Shown: positions 1 through 11,358, counted from the stretch's first letter. The stretch is 64,000 nt of DNA from Symbiodinium natans (GCA_905221605.1 CAJNDS010000458.1:667136-731135), one strand, 5' to 3'. The notes: generated from the sequence alone by a model not told the origin. Made by a program: numbers and translations.

Positions 1-560
1 TGAAGCTCTAGGAGGATTGGGGTTTACGGTCTTTGAATTTATTTCAAGTGGGTTGGGGCGTTTAATGTTGGAATCACATTCGTGAACGCTTCTGGCAGGC
101 TTCACATGGGGAACTAGTACAATGAACGGGATGTCTTTCTGTAATTTACTCAGTAATTCAATGGCCACATCCGTTTAAGTCGGCGACCATTGTTGTTTTC
201 ACAGGAACAGAGAATCAACTTGGCCTTACATATAAAACCACGAACAAGCCGCTGGTTGCCACTGTTGGATTACAGTGTCATGAGTTTGCTTCATGCATTT
301 GAGAAGCCCCGGCGGTTACGCATATTCAGTAGACGAAGTTGATTGTGTGCAAACTCCATTTCCAGGGAAGAGACGAATCGAAACACTGAGAGTCTTGCTA
401 AACCAGCTCTATTATAGATGTACGTATGTGTGTGTAGTGCATGTAAACATATGTGTATATGTATATATTTATAAACACATGTATACATATGTAGATAGTG
501 AGAGCGCAGACCGACATCCTAGGTCCTAGCCCCTCACCCCCACCACAAGAACGCATTTTG
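1..560. other. AT-rich sequence without a clear gene
   Basis: Mixed composition with a TATG/CATA microsatellite-like patch (420-500). A short open stretch 353-419 (RRIETLRVLLNQLYYR) between CCAG and GTACGT could be an exon but support is weak. Confidence 0.3.
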
Positions 561-567
561 CTTCCAG

Positions 568-630
568 GCACTCCTGGCCCTGGATGACGACGCGCTGCCC
601 TACAGCCTCGGGCTCTTTATCATGGGCTCC
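568..630 (+). CDS. Predicted exon
   Basis: After TTGCTTCCAG the frame reads ALLALDDDALPYSLGLFIMG up to a GTGTAC donor near 631. High GC and a good acceptor distinguish it from the AT-rich sequence upstream. Product unknown. Confidence 0.4.
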
Positions 631-1547
631 TGTGTACTTAAAACTTCTCCCCCGACTCTCCGCCCAACCGGAATCAGGTTTAGGGTTTATAGGATTTCGG
701 ACCTAGATTACACGGCCACCGAACTGAAGAACGACATGACTACGAGCTTGTGGTTTCGGAATAAGGCAGCGGGCATGCAGCCGGAGCGATCGCGCGAAGG
801 CCCTGAAATCAGGGATGAGACGGCGACTGAATTCGGAAAGGCCGCCCTGGCTGCCTGCCAGCCGCACCGCCTCCTGAGAGGAGCATGCGGCTATAAGGTT
901 TAGGGTTTGTAGGTTTGGGGTTATAGGTTTTAAACTCACCCAACGCCGGATTCCTTTTCACACTTTCAAAACCTATCAGAAACGCCCTGAACTCCTAAAC
1001 CTCTGAACCCTCCCCCTAACTCCCCTACTCCATTACAAAGCTTTTCCAGACGCACTGAAGCCAGAACCCTCCACCGCAGCTACACCCTAGAAGCCTAAAG
1101 ACCCCTAAACCCTAAATAAAGCCGTGAACCCTAAAGACCCCTACACCCTAAAGCCCTGTTTCTGAATCGTTTGCTGGGAACTGTTCCATCCATGCAAAAT
1201 GTCTTGTTTTATTTGTTTGAGTCACATATGTCTTTTATTGTTGGAAAAGCAAAGGAAGAAGGACAATTCGATGTCGGATATGAAGATATTACTGGACGAG
1301 TTACACCTAAAGCTTTACAAGCTTCATACCGTCGCTTCGGGGTTTGCAGGGACATGGAATGTGGCCGTGTGGAGTAGGTTTTGAGTCACTAAGTCTTAGG
1401 GTTTTTACCTACCTCAAGGCTGTTCTCTATAGCCCCCTAATCATTTCGTACATCTATGAAACCCAAGAGAACATTGAGGTCATAAGGGAGTATAGTTCAA
1501 ACTAGACCTATCGCATTCTTATACAGGGTGCAGCATAGAAAAAGTAG

Positions 1548-1619
1548 GTTTCAACGTTCGTTGGTGGAAGCCTTTGAGGAATGCGGCGCGTAGGGCCGAA
1601 GCCTTAGAAACCCACAAGG
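1548..1619 (+). CDS. Predicted exon
   Basis: Between AAAGTAG and a GTGTAGGG donor the frame reads FNVRWWKPLRNAARRAEAL. The following 39 nt are degenerate telomeric repeat ending GGTAG. The phases of this and the next exon do not join directly, so the boundary is uncertain. Confidence 0.4.
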
Positions 1620-1658
1620 GTGTAGGGTTTAGGGTTTAGGGTTTAGCGTTTAGGGTAG

Positions 1659-1777
1659 CTTTGACTCGGCAAGCGTGACAGCCCTTTTTGGCTCAAGTCC
1701 TTCTTCGGAATCAGACAGTAAAGGACACACAGGACCGCCAGAAGTGGCCGGGTTGCTTGAAAGCTCGAAACGTCAGG
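1659..1777 (+). CDS. Predicted exon containing a spliced-leader-like stretch
   Basis: One frame reads GSSPSSESDSKGHTGPP up to a GTTTAGGG donor; a second frame is also open from 1681. Positions 1681-1697 closely resemble the end of the dinoflagellate spliced leader, so this may be a retroposed mRNA relic rather than an ordinary exon. Confidence 0.35.
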
Positions 1778-1997
1778 GTTTAGGGTTTAGGATTTAGGAT
1801 TTAGGGTTCAGGGTTTAGGGTTAGGGGGAGTACCAAGCCAAGCAATAAGCTTTAGGTGTGGCAAGAGCCATTTTTGTTTTGCCCTTGAAAGTGTGCCCTT
1901 GAAAGCCCGTGGTGTTCTAGTCTTGTTCTACCTTGGGGGACTCAGCATCTCAATTTTCCAAATGGGCTTGGTTGAAATGGTGTCGGGGGCTCCACAC

Positions 1998-2450
1998 CCT
2001 AAACCCTAACCCCTAACCCCTAACCCCTAAACCCTAAACCCTAAACCCTAAACCCTAAACCCTAAACCCTAAACCCTAAACCCTAAACCCTAAACCCTAA
2101 ACCCTAAACCCTAAACCCTAACCCTAAACCCTAAACCTCGTGGCCAGGAGTCGCTCTACAGGAACAAGAGGGCTTGCAATCATGCTTCTGGCTGCGGATC
2201 GTAAGCCTCTCGGCTCAAGCGCCGAAGAAGAGGAATTTTCAGGCTTGAGTTTCGGGTTCAGGGACCCTAAACCCTAAACCCTGAACACTAAACCCGAAAA
2301 CCCTATTCCCTAAACCCTAAACCCTAAACCCTAAACCCTAAACCCTAAACCCTAAACCCTAAACCCTAAACCCTAAACCCTAAACCCTAAACCCTAAACC
2401 CTAAACCCTAAACCCTAAACCCTAAACCCTAAACCCTAAACCCTAAACCA
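1998..2450 (-). repeat. CCCTAAA arrays flanking a 124-bp island
   Basis: Arrays 1998-2138 and 2263-2450 share orientation. The island between has CTACAG, an open stretch EQEGLQSCFWLRI and a GTAAGC donor, a possible micro-exon. Confidence 0.6.
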
Positions 2451-2539
2451 ACCAACAAAAGCTGTCTAAGCAGCCCGCAGCCGAATCCAAAACCGGCCCC
2501 GTCCCGCAACTGCCAACCCTTGAACCGTAAACCACTTAG

Positions 2540-2645
2540 GGTTTAGGGTTTAGGGTCTAGGTTTAGGGTTTAGGGTTTGGGGTTTAGCGTTTAGGGTTTA
2601 GGGTTTAGGGTTTAGGGTTTAGGGTTTAGGGTTTAGGGTTTAGGG
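2540..2645 (+). repeat. TTTAGGG array
   Basis: About 14 units. Preceded by a GC-rich 85-bp island (2451-2535) with no clear frame. Confidence 0.8.
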
Positions 2646-2972
2646 GCCTATAAGCCCCCCAAACTCCCAAACTGTGAGAGTCTCCCAAACTCCTAAACCC
2701 AAAACCCTACAAAGCGAGCTCTAGGTTTGTGGGCTTCGGTCCTCCTTCCCCCAATGCCACCCTCATCCCTGATCACACTAAACCATAAACTCCAGGTTTA
2801 GGGTTTACTAAACCCTAAACCTAAAAACCCTACTTGGCTTTACTAAACCCTAACAGGGTTTAGGATGTAGGGCTAAGGGTTAAGACTCTAAACCCTCAAC
2901 CCTCAACCCTAAACCCTAAACCCTAAACCCTAAACCCTCAACCCTAAACCCTAAACCCTACACCTTCAACAG

Positions 2973-3061
2973 CTTAAGCAAGCCCGCCTTGAAAGGCAGT
3001 TCTCGGTTGAGCAACCAGATCAGAAAACCGCCGGCCTTCAGCTGACCGCCCGGCCCTTAAT
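2973..3061 (+). CDS. Predicted exon
   Basis: After CTTCAACAG the frame reads LKQARLERQFSVEQPDQK and ends near a GTGCTC donor. Charged, helix-prone composition. Upstream flank is a CCCTAAA array. Confidence 0.4.
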
Positions 3062-3064
3062 GTG

Positions 3065-3200
3065 CTCAGGGCTTATATAGGGCTTCCATAGGGCTTATAT
3101 AGGGCTTGTATAGGGCTTATCTAGGGCTTATATAGTGCTTATATGGGGCTGATATAGGGCTTATGGGGCTTATATAGTGCTTATATAGGTTTTTTTTTGC
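3065..3200 (+). repeat. GGGCTTATATA repeat
   Basis: About eleven copies of an 11-12 bp unit AGGGCTTATAT with variants; locally homogenised and distinct from TTTAGGG. Confidence 0.7.
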
Positions 3201-3469
3201 AGGGCTTATACAGGGATTATAAAGGTTCTAGGGCTTACAGGGCTTACAGGGCTTTTGGGGGTTTATGGTTTAGGCGCTTTAGGGGTTTTAGGGCTTCAGG
3301 GTTTCAGGCTTCGAAGTTCCCACACCATGTGAATGTTTTCTAGGCTGAAGGTTTATGTTCACATTTGTGTAAGAAGCTACAGTTCATATGCTCATACATA
3401 GGTGCATATGTATATATACATATATATATAGGTATATGTAGCATGCTGCTCGGCATCACAACCACCACC

Positions 3470-3582
3470 ACCACCACCAGAATCTTGCGTTCATGACGTT
3501 CGAACTGGGGCTCTGTGCGACCTGTGAATGGCGGCTTGCGGCAGAGTGCTGCAAACACGATGTTCAACAAAGACCTAGGGGG
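3470..3582. CDS. Coding island, strand unresolved
   Basis: Open on both strands: + reads NLAFMTFELGLCATCEW after an ACC repeat, - reads LLNIVFAALCRKPPF. It ends at a G-run (3580-3597). A decision needs transcripts. Confidence 0.25.
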
Positions 3583-4039
3583 GGGGGGGGGGGGGGCGGA
3601 ACCTAAACCCCAAACCTCAAACCCCAAACCTTAAACCCTGCGCCACCCTAAAGAGCTACGGTGCTTGAGTGCTGTGGTTACGTGGATTGTTTAGTAAGCA
3701 CGTCCGACAGAAAACCCGAAACAAGGAAGCAGAAGCAGAAAGGCAGCTATGGTGGTCTCGTCCCCCCTCAAGGCCCTAAACCGTCAACCCTGAACCCTTG
3801 CTTAAGCACTGACATTCCACTCCGTATAGCCTTGAATTCGACATCCCAAGCCTTTCTTTTTGCCCCAGGGGGGGGGGGACAGAAGGTCGAAACTCGAAAC
3901 CTACAAGCCCTAAACTCTGAACCCTAAACCCTAAACCCTAAACCCTAAACCCTAAGCCCTCTTTAAAAAGGAAAAGGAAAAGACACTCAGGCCCGAGCGA
4001 CCTCGGAACCCTGTCAGCTCAAGGGTTCACGGTTGGTTG

Positions 4040-4235
4040 AGGGTTTAGGGTTTAGGGTTTTAGGGTTTTAGGGTTTTAGGGTTTTAGGGTTTTAGGGTTT
4101 TAGGGTTTTAGGGTTTTAGGGTTTAGGGTTTTAGGGTTTTAGGGTTTTAGGGTTTTAGGCTTTTAGGGTTTTAGGGTTTTAGGGTTTTAGGGTTTTAGGG
4201 TTTTAGGGTTTTAGGGTTTAGGGTTTAGGGTCTAG
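4040..4235 (+). repeat. TTTTAGGG (8-bp variant) array
   Basis: About 24 units, almost all with four T instead of three. Confidence 0.85.
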
Positions 4236-4467
4236 CTCAGGCCCTTCCCTTGTCAATCACTTTTCAAAGGTCCCGGTACAGAAGCGCCGGCCGGGTGAGA
4301 TCTGCACAGCAGCTGGGACCCCAAAACCGTACCCTAAGGTTTAGAGTTCAGGGTTTGGGGTTTAGGGTTTTGGGTTTAGGGTTTAGGGTAAACACTCTAA
4401 GCATCTTAAACTTTCAGGTTGAAACCTTGGGCCTTTCGCATGGTCTCTTACCCTTGTTTTTAGGGAT

Positions 4468-4556
4468 CCGAAGTATGGGCCCTGAGTATGTATAGTGTAC
4501 TCAAGGGTTATATAGGAAGGGATCCAAGTTAAGGGCCCATACTTGGAACCTTACAA
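4468..4556. mobile_element. Foldback element related to family B
   Basis: GAAGTATGGGCCCT and AGGGCCCATACTTGG form arms around a GTGTACTCAAGGG loop. Confidence 0.5.
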
Positions 4557-4599
4557 AAACGATTCTTAAAATCCTTAAGCTCCTAAAGGCTGGGTTTAT

Positions 4600-5630
4600 T
4601 GGCATGGAGGGCTTAGAGGTTTGGTGTTTAGGGGGGGGGGGGGTTGGGGGGCTTTAGGTGCTTGTTGGGTTGCCTCGGTTTTAGGCGCTTGCGGGGTTGG
4701 GGTTTTGAGGTTTAGGTTTCAGGGTTTAAGGTTGTTTTAGGCTTGAGGCTTTGAGAGTTGAATTGGGGCTTCGGGCGCGGGACATTGGTGATTCCGGGTT
4801 TTAGGGTTCTAGGGATTCAGGGCTTTTTGATTAAGAGGTGTCGGCTTAAGAGGTTTAGGGTTTAGGGTTCTGTGTTGGGGGGGTTGAGGGGGTTGGGGGG
4901 GTTGGGGGGGTTGGGGGCTTGGGGGGTTTGGGGGGTTTGGGAGGTTGGGATGGAATCTTTCTTTGGAGCTCAGGGGGTGGAGGGTAGACCAACCTCACAA
5001 GCCTTGCGGACTTGGGGTTGTGTAGGGCTTGGGCTTGGGGTTGGAAGGGCTTAGGGTTTAGGGTTTGGGGATTGGGGATTAGGGTTTAGGGTTTAGGGTT
5101 TAGGGTTTAGGAGGGTTTTCGGTTTACGGTTCAAGCCTGCACGAAAGCCCTCCAGCACAAAGCGTAGAACCGAGCACCGGGCCATAAATCCTCATTGTCA
5201 GACCCTACCTTAAGGACCCCAAGTGCCGGGTTTGTTCGCATGTTACCTACGAATCCTTAATGAAACCCTAAACCCTACACCCTCACACCCAATTAAACCC
5301 CAAACCCCAAACCCCTAACCCTCAACCCTCAACCCTAAACCCTAAACTCTAAACTCCCTAAAATCCTAAAATCTACAGCCTAAACCCTGACCCACATCGA
5401 AAACCCTGAAAGGTACACCCGGAGCCCCGAGAAATCCCCAAACCCCAAACCCTAAACCCTAAAGCCCTAAACCCTAAAGCCCTAAACCCTAAACCCTCAA
5501 CCCTAAACCCTCAACCCTAAACCCTAAACCCTAAACCCTAAACCCTAAACCCTAAACCCTAAACCCTAAACCCTAAACCCTAAACCCTAAACCCTAAACC
5601 CTAAACCCTAAACCCTCCCTCAAGAAACCT
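4600..5630. repeat. Degenerate telomere-like sequence, both orientations
   Basis: G-rich degenerate repeat 4600-5115, then CCCTAAA-like repeat 5270-5615 with an ordered array 5510-5613. No convincing exon; a short ORF near 4872 is G-rich low complexity. Confidence 0.55.
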
Positions 5631-5735
5631 AAAACCTAAACCCCTACGAGCCGGCGAAGCAAAGGACTTTACAGGCGCCCCAGGCGACGAACAAGAGCTT
5701 GCGTTGTCTGGTGCGCTCAGCGCCTCGGCTTAGGG

Positions 5736-6330
5736 TTTAGGGTTTAGGGTTTAGGGTTTTAAGGGGTGTTAAGGGGTTTTAAGGGGTTTTAAGATCCTTT
5801 TTTTGTTTTTTAAGGGTTTTTCGGGTTTTGTATAGGGTTTAGGGTTTAGTGTATTTAGGGATTTTAGGGTGTTTAGGGTTTTTAGGGTGTTTCGGGTTTT
5901 TAGGGTGCTCAGGGTTTTGAGGGTTTTTGTAGCGTTTTTAGGGTTTTAGGGTTGTTAGGGTTTTTGGGGTTTTTCGGTTTTTTAGGTTTTTAGGGTTTTT
6001 AGGGTTTTTAGAGTTTTAGGGTTGTAGGTTTAGGGGGTTTTAGAGGGTTTATAGGGCCCCGTTTAAAAACTAAGCCCAAACCCTTGAACTCTAAACCCTA
6101 GGCCAGGATGGGAGGGGGTTTTCGGCTAGGAACTCTTGAGGTTTCAGGTGTTTTTGCTTTTTCTTTGGGCGTTCAGGCGGTCAGGGTTTCAATCGGTTTT
6201 GCAAATGTCTCCTGCTAAGGGCTTGGGGCTTGTGGGGCTCAAGTTCAGAGAATTATGCTCCAGGGGTTCAAGGGTTTAAGGGTTTAGTTAAGGGTTTAAG
6301 GCTTTAGAGTCTCCTAAACCCTGAATCTAA
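5736..6330 (+). repeat. Degenerate TAGGGTTTT-rich region
   Basis: Many one- or two-base variants of TTTAGGG. A small GC-rich island 5645-5730 upstream has TTACAG followed by APQATNKSLRCL, a possible micro-exon. Confidence 0.5.
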
Positions 6331-6607
6331 ACCCTCATACAAACCCAAACCCTAAACCCTGAGGGCCCGCCGTCCCACGGCCTTTGTGACACCTTGCAGT
6401 TGGCACCACCCACGAACTAAGGTGCGGAGCTCAAAGGACACGCTACAGAATCGACTGTGCCTTGGCTTCGGGTTTAGGGTTTAGGGTTTAGGGTGTAGGG
6501 TGTAGGGTTTAGGGTTTAGGGTTTTGGGTTTAGGGTTCAGGGTTCAGGGTTTAGGGTTTAGGGTTTATAGGGTTTAGGGCTTAGGGTGGTTTTGGGGTGG
6601 TGTTGAG

Positions 6608-6688
6608 GGTTTTTGCCCTGGCCATCGCCGAGCATGACCCCAAAAATTTGGCGGAAGCCTTACAGATCCTGCACATACATTTTCAGGG
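6608..6688 (+). CDS. Predicted exon
   Basis: After GTTGAG the frame reads VFALAIAEHDPKNLAEALQ, strongly helical, ending at a GTTAGGG donor. The opposite strand is also open over a longer distance (6574-6849) but with repeat-like ends. Confidence 0.45.
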
Positions 6689-7139
6689 GTTAGGGTTTCG
6701 GGTTTAGGGTTTATACCTCTTCTGTCTGCCGTCACACTTCGGCACCCAAGGCTGGCACACATGAGGGCGTGACAGCCTGTTGAAATTTTTGAGAATGCAT
6801 GATTCAATTTAGCAGACGCGCATGCACTTAAGCTCAGTCCCAACAACAAAGAACCCTCCCTACCACAAGCCCTAAACCCCCCCCCCCCAAGCCCCTAAGC
6901 CGTAAGCCCTAAACCCAAGCTCTAAACCCCCCTAAACCCTATTAACTATAAACCCTAAGCCCTAAAACCGCCCGAAGCCCATAAACCCTCAGCCCTAAAA
7001 CCGCCCTAAGCCCATAAACCCTCAGCCCTAAAACTCACCTAAGCCCCTAAACCCTAAGCCCGAAGCCCTGAAAACTCCCCTAAGCCCCTAAACCCTAAGC
7101 CCTGAAACCCGCCCAAGCCCCTCAACCCTAAACCCTAAA

Positions 7140-7294
7140 CCCTAAACCTTAAACCCCAAACCTAAACCCTAAACCCTAACCCCAAACCCCAAACCCCAAA
7201 CCCTAAACCCTAAACCCTAAACCCTAAGCCTAAACCCTAAGCCTAAACCCTAAACCCTAAACCCTAAACCCTAAACCCTAAACCCTAAACCCTA
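7140..7294 (-). repeat. CCCTAAA array
   Basis: Immediately upstream of the exon at 7301. Confidence 0.85.
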
Positions 7295-7300
7295 CTTCAG

Positions 7301-7390
7301 GCTGCGCCGCGTCCGGAGGATGCGGAGTCCGTGGAGACCGGAGAGCCACGATCCCCGGTTTCCAGTGCCTTGCAGCTACCAAAAGGAGGG
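7301..7390 (+). CDS. Predicted exon between opposed telomeric arrays
   Basis: Ninety bases after CTACTTCAG and before GTTTAGGG; one frame reads PRPEDAESVETGEPRS, but all three are open. Left flank is CCCTAAA (7140-7294), right flank TTTAGGG (7391-7475). Confidence 0.4.
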
Positions 7391-8096
7391 GTTTAGGGTT
7401 TAGGGTTTGGGGTTTAGGGTTTAGGGTTTAGGGTTTTGGGTTTAGGGTTTAGGGTTTGGGGTTTAGGGTTTAGGGTCGTGTTGTTTAGTTTTTTTTTTTG
7501 AAGCAGGGCTTGGGGCTGTTTTAGTCGGGTTTAGGGGCCAGCTCCAGGTTATACAGGGTTTCTATTTCTTTGTTGTTGGCTTCGCTTGAAGAGGTTAGGG
7601 AGTTATGAGGGTTTATAGGGTGTTATGGGGCTTTGTGGGGTTTATAGGCTTTTCTAGGCTTTATAGGGTTTATAGGGTTTGTTATGGCTTACAGGTTTCT
7701 TGGATGTCTAAGGTATATTGGGTTTATAGGTTTGTGGTGTTTATCGGTCTTATTAAGATGAAGCTTCTAGGGTCTATGGATTTGCAGGGTTTAGGGGCTT
7801 TTGGGGCTTAGAGGGGCTTAGGAGCTTGTGGAATTGATAGGGTTTCGGGGTTCAAGGGGCTTAGGGCTTTCACACTTAGGGGTAAAGCGTGCAAGGGCTT
7901 AAATGGGTTTACGTAGGGTTTCGGGTTTAGAGCATTGAAGATTGTTTGCCTTGATCTTCTTTTATAGGGTTTAGGATATTTCGGGCTTCTCAAAAGTTTT
8001 GTGCTGTTAGGTCTTCAGAGCTTTGATGCTTCAGGGCTCAGGGCTGGGGATGAAGGCCCTAAGCCCTAAACCCTAAACCCTCCCAAAAGAGCCCAG

Positions 8097-8184
8097 GCCA
8101 CAAGTCCACAACAGCGGACAGCGAGACCTCCACCGGTGACATCACGGAAGAGCGCCTTGGCGCCTTCCTGACCAAGGACCTGAG
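8097..8184 (+). CDS. Predicted exon
   Basis: After GAGCCCAG the frame reads HKSTTADSETSTGDITEERL and ends at the first GTTTAGGG of an 18-unit array. Only this frame is open throughout, which makes it one of the clearer islands. Confidence 0.5.
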
Positions 8185-8304
8185 GTTTAGGGTTTAGGGT
8201 TTAGGGTTTAGGGTTTAGGGTTTAGGGTTTAGGGTTTAGGGTTTAGGGTTTAGGGTTTAGGGTTTAGGGTTTAGGGTTTAGGGTTTAGGGTTTAGGGTTT
8301 AGGG
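8185..8304 (+). repeat. TTTAGGG array
   Basis: About 17 perfect units starting at the donor GT of the exon 8097-8184. Confidence 0.9.
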
Positions 8305-8538
8305 TGGGGGGGGTAGGGTTTAGGGCTCAGGGCTCAGGGGCTTAGCATTTTTTCAGGTTTTGTTTATGAAAGTAGGGTGTTGGGTTTCGCTAGGCTTCCA
8401 AGTTATAGGGTTTGTAGGATTTAGGGCAAATCGGGTTTCAGGGCTTATGTAGTGCACAGGGTTAGGTGTTTAGGGCTTCTGTCATAGTGTTCAGGGTAGG
8501 GTCTTAGGGCTTTCGGCATGTAGGTTTCAAGTCAGGGC

Positions 8539-8672
8539 TTGTGGTCGAGGGTTTATCTTCGATGCAGCACGCCGCTGGTGCCGTGCAGAATCCCTCCCGC
8601 TCATTCCGCACCCTCCTCTCCCGCCCCTTCCCTTCCCTCCCCTCCCTCCCCCTCCCTCCCTCCCTCCCTCCC

Positions 8673-8704
<32 letters not shown>

Positions 8705-8847
8705 CCTCTTTTCACTCTGTCTCTCTCCCGCCCGAAGGCCCAAAAGCGGCAACAAGCCCCAATCCCAGAGCAGCAGTCAATAAGTTCACCGATGAACAGA
8801 GGCCAGAGGCCTTGGGCCTCAAACGCTTTGAACCCTTTAGGGTTTAG
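8539..8847 (+). CDS. Possible exon(s) around a TC-rich tract
   Basis: A frame is open across the whole interval, ending NKFTDEQRPEALGLK before telomeric repeat. The long C/T tract (8626-8735) followed by CCGAAG looks like a polypyrimidine tract, so the real exon probably begins near 8739. Confidence 0.3.
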
Positions 8848-8914
8848 GGTTTAGGGTTTAGGGTTTAGGGTTTCCTTGCAAACACGCCAAACTTGGAATG
8901 TTCCCCCTTATACT

Positions 8915-9013
8915 TGGGATGTTCCCCCGGTATACTAACAGTCCTTAAGAGGGATTTTACATAAGGGTACCATCATCCCTATGAAGGACTGTTCGTATAA
9001 GGGGGAACATCCC
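8915..9013. mobile_element. Foldback element family A
   Basis: Inverted ends TTGGGATGTTCC and GGAACATCCCAA, arms AGTCCTTAA/AAGGACT. Non-coding, about 100 bp, MITE-like. Confidence 0.7.
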
Positions 9014-9267
9014 AATAAACCCTTAAACCCTTTAAAGCGCTTTTGAAGCCTTCAAAGCCCTTGAGGGCCCCCTCAAACCCTAAACCCGAAGACCTAAGCC
9101 CCCAAGAGCACTACGACCTTTGGGCTTGGGGGGGGTTTAGGGAAATTTCGATGGTTTTGGGGTTTTTGGGGAGGTTGTTTAGGGGGGTTTCGCGGGGGGT
9201 TTGGGGGGTTGAGGGGATTTAGGGTTTAGGGTTTAGGGTTTAACGCTCTGCCCTTTTGGGGGTACAG

Positions 9268-10185
9268 GAGTTCGCTCTGGAGCTGCAGCAGCGCTTGCTG
9301 GCCCAGTTCACCTCTCCGGGCTTTCAGAAGACACTCCACGCGCCTCGGGCATCATGGGTTTGGACCTCCAGGGTTTAGGGTTTAGGGTTTAGGGTTTCGG
9401 GTTTAGGGTTTAGGGTTTAGGCCCTGAACCCTTAACCCTGGAACTTCCAAACCCTCAGCTCTACAGCCCGAAAGCCTTCGAGGTGAGTCGAAGCCGCCGT
9501 CCACCCTGAAAAATCCTAGAAACCCTAAACCTTAAACCCTAGGAGGGGGGCGGAGGGGGGGGAGGGGGGGGGGGCTAAGGACTTTAGCAAAAAGGCTTTC
9601 AGGGCTGTTTACCGTGTAGGATTTAGAGGCCTTACAGGGCTCAGAGTCGTTTCCTGTTGATGGGTTAGGTTCAGGGTTTAGGGTTTAGGGTTTAGGGTTT
9701 AGGGTTTAGGGTTTAGGGTTTAGGGTTTAGGGTTTAGGGTTTAGGGTTTAGGGTTTAGGGTTTTGAGTTTTGCATGAGCTTTGCAGGGGATTTGTGGGGG
9801 AGTGGCCCTGGGCGCTGACGTAGAATGCTATTTCCTTGGGGGGTTTTACTAGCACTGCTATAGGCAAGTCCTAAACCTTGTAAGCATTGAAGCGTCCTAT
9901 GACAAAGCCCTGAACTTCTTGAGGGTTTAGGGTTTAGGGTTTAGGGTAACTTCCTGAGGAGCTCGCCCGGAAGTACCGGGCCAGTTGCGGACTCGACAAG
10001 GCTGCACGAGCTGAGTTCAAGCAGCTGGGCCCACGATTCTTTTTGAGCGAGCTCTGTAGGGTCTAGGGTTTATAGGGTTTAGGGCTGGGGTTTAGGAATT
10101 TAGGGTTTAGGGTTTGGAGTCCAAATTAAGTCTTGAGGTTTGGGGCACCGTGCTGTATCAAAACTCCGTGAAGCTTCGCCGGTAA
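9268..10185 (+). CDS. Predicted four-exon gene, hypothetical protein (3' part)
   Basis: Exons 9268-9372, 9853-9924, 9959-10060 and 10120-10185 are all in phase 0 and join without a stop until TAA at 10183. Readings: EFALELQQRLLAQF, HCYRQVLNLVSIEASYDK, ELARKYRASCGLDKAAR, SKLSLEVWGTVLYQNS. Donors: GTTTAGGG, GTTTAGGG, GTCTAGGG; acceptors GTACAG, TACTAG, CTGAG, TGGAG. The second intron (9925-9958) is only 34 nt, essentially three TTTAGGG units, with AACTTCTTGAGG and AACTTCCTGAGG on its two sides. That size is below usual spliceosomal limits, a caution. No family recognised; the first exon may have upstream partners. Confidence 0.5.
9672..9763 (+). repeat. TTTAGGG array
   Basis: Thirteen units inside predicted intron 1 of the 9268-10185 model. 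Confidence 0.85.
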
Positions 10186-10751
10186 AGCCTGAGCCGTTTA
10201 AACCCTAAACCCTCAACCCTGTCTCTTTTGAAAGATGGGGAGGTAGCACCAGTCCCTCAACCCCCCAACCCGCAGCACACCTTTACGCCCACTCAACAGA
10301 AACCCGAAACACCTAGACCCCTCCTAAACACCCCCTAACACCTCCCCCCAGAGACTCCAAAACCCCAAAGCGCCCAAAACACGAAACCCTAAACCGTAAA
10401 CCTAAACCCTAAACCCTAAACCCTAAACCCTAAACCCCAAACCCTAAACCCCAAACCCTAAACCCTAAACCCTAAACCACCCTCAGTCGCCCTAGGAAGC
10501 TCGTTCGCTCGCACCAGCTGCTCTGCGCAAGATTGGAAGTTTGCTGAGGGCTCTTCAGGGCATTCTGGGCCGTTCTGGGTTTAGGGTTTAGGGTTTAGGG
10601 CTCAGGGCTCAGGGTTTAGGGTTCAGGGTTTAGGGTTTAGGGTTTAATCATGTTTGCTTTGGGCCTAAACACCCATCCCCTTCTCCGTGAAGCTCCGTCC
10701 TTCAACCTTGTTAAATCCGCGTGGAGGCTTCGAAGGGTCGACGTCTTCCCT

Positions 10752-10890
10752 GTTTAGGGTTTAGGGTTTTAGGGTTAGGCTTTAGGGTTCAGGGTTTAGG
10801 TTTCAGGGTTTAGGGTTTAGGGTTTAGGGTTTAGGGTTTAGGGTTTAGGGTTTAGGGTTTAGCAATTTAGGGTTTAGGGTTTAGGGTTGA
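10752..10890 (+). repeat. TTTAGGG array, partly degenerate
   Basis: About 18 units with TTAGG and TTCAGGG variants. Just upstream, 10449-10568 is an island open on both strands. Confidence 0.75.
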
Positions 10891-11035
10891 GGTTAGGAGA
10901 TTTGGGTTTCCTTGCACACCCTTAGTCGGGAAGGCAACCTTTCCGGGGTGGGAACGCAAGCCGCGAGCCTGCCATCTAGAGGCGGTAAGGTACGCCTGGG
11001 CCTTCTACCTTTACGTGGTAGCTGGGTTTCAGGTT

Positions 11036-11130
11036 CCCTAAACCCTAAACCCTAAACCCTAAACCCTAAACCCTAAACCCTAAACCCTAAACCCTAGACC
11101 CTAGACCCTAAACCCTAAACCCTAAACCCT
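11036..11130 (-). repeat. CCCTAAA array
   Basis: About 13 units with two CCCTAGA variants. Confidence 0.85.
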
Positions 11131-11250
11131 AAGTGCTGCTTCAACCTTCCCGGCCCCTTTCTTCACCCAGCCGGTTTTGGTTTTGGGGTTTCGGATCGAG
11201 GGACAGGATGCCCCATATCTCCAAACAAGCATAGGGCCCCCAAGGTTTAG

Positions 11251-11310
11251 GATTGGGTCTCCAAATGCCTGCTGCGTGAAGTGGTTGAAAGTCTGCTGCC
11301 CTTGCAGTGA
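11251..11310 (+). CDS. Predicted terminal exon
   Basis: The acceptor is a telomere-like AAGGTTTAG|G. The frame reads DWVSKCLLREVVESLLPLQ and stops at TGA. Good example of a TTTAG unit placed exactly at a 3' splice site. Confidence 0.45.
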   Translation, partial: DWVSKCLLREVVESLLPLQ

Positions 11311-11358
11311 CCCCCAGTACAACCCCCAGACCCTTCACACTCTGGGGCTTCTCTTGAG

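Noticed and set aside
8504-8755. Minus-strand Arg/Glu-rich open frame
   Set aside because: Complement of a TCTC-rich tract, probably a polypyrimidine tract of a + strand intron.
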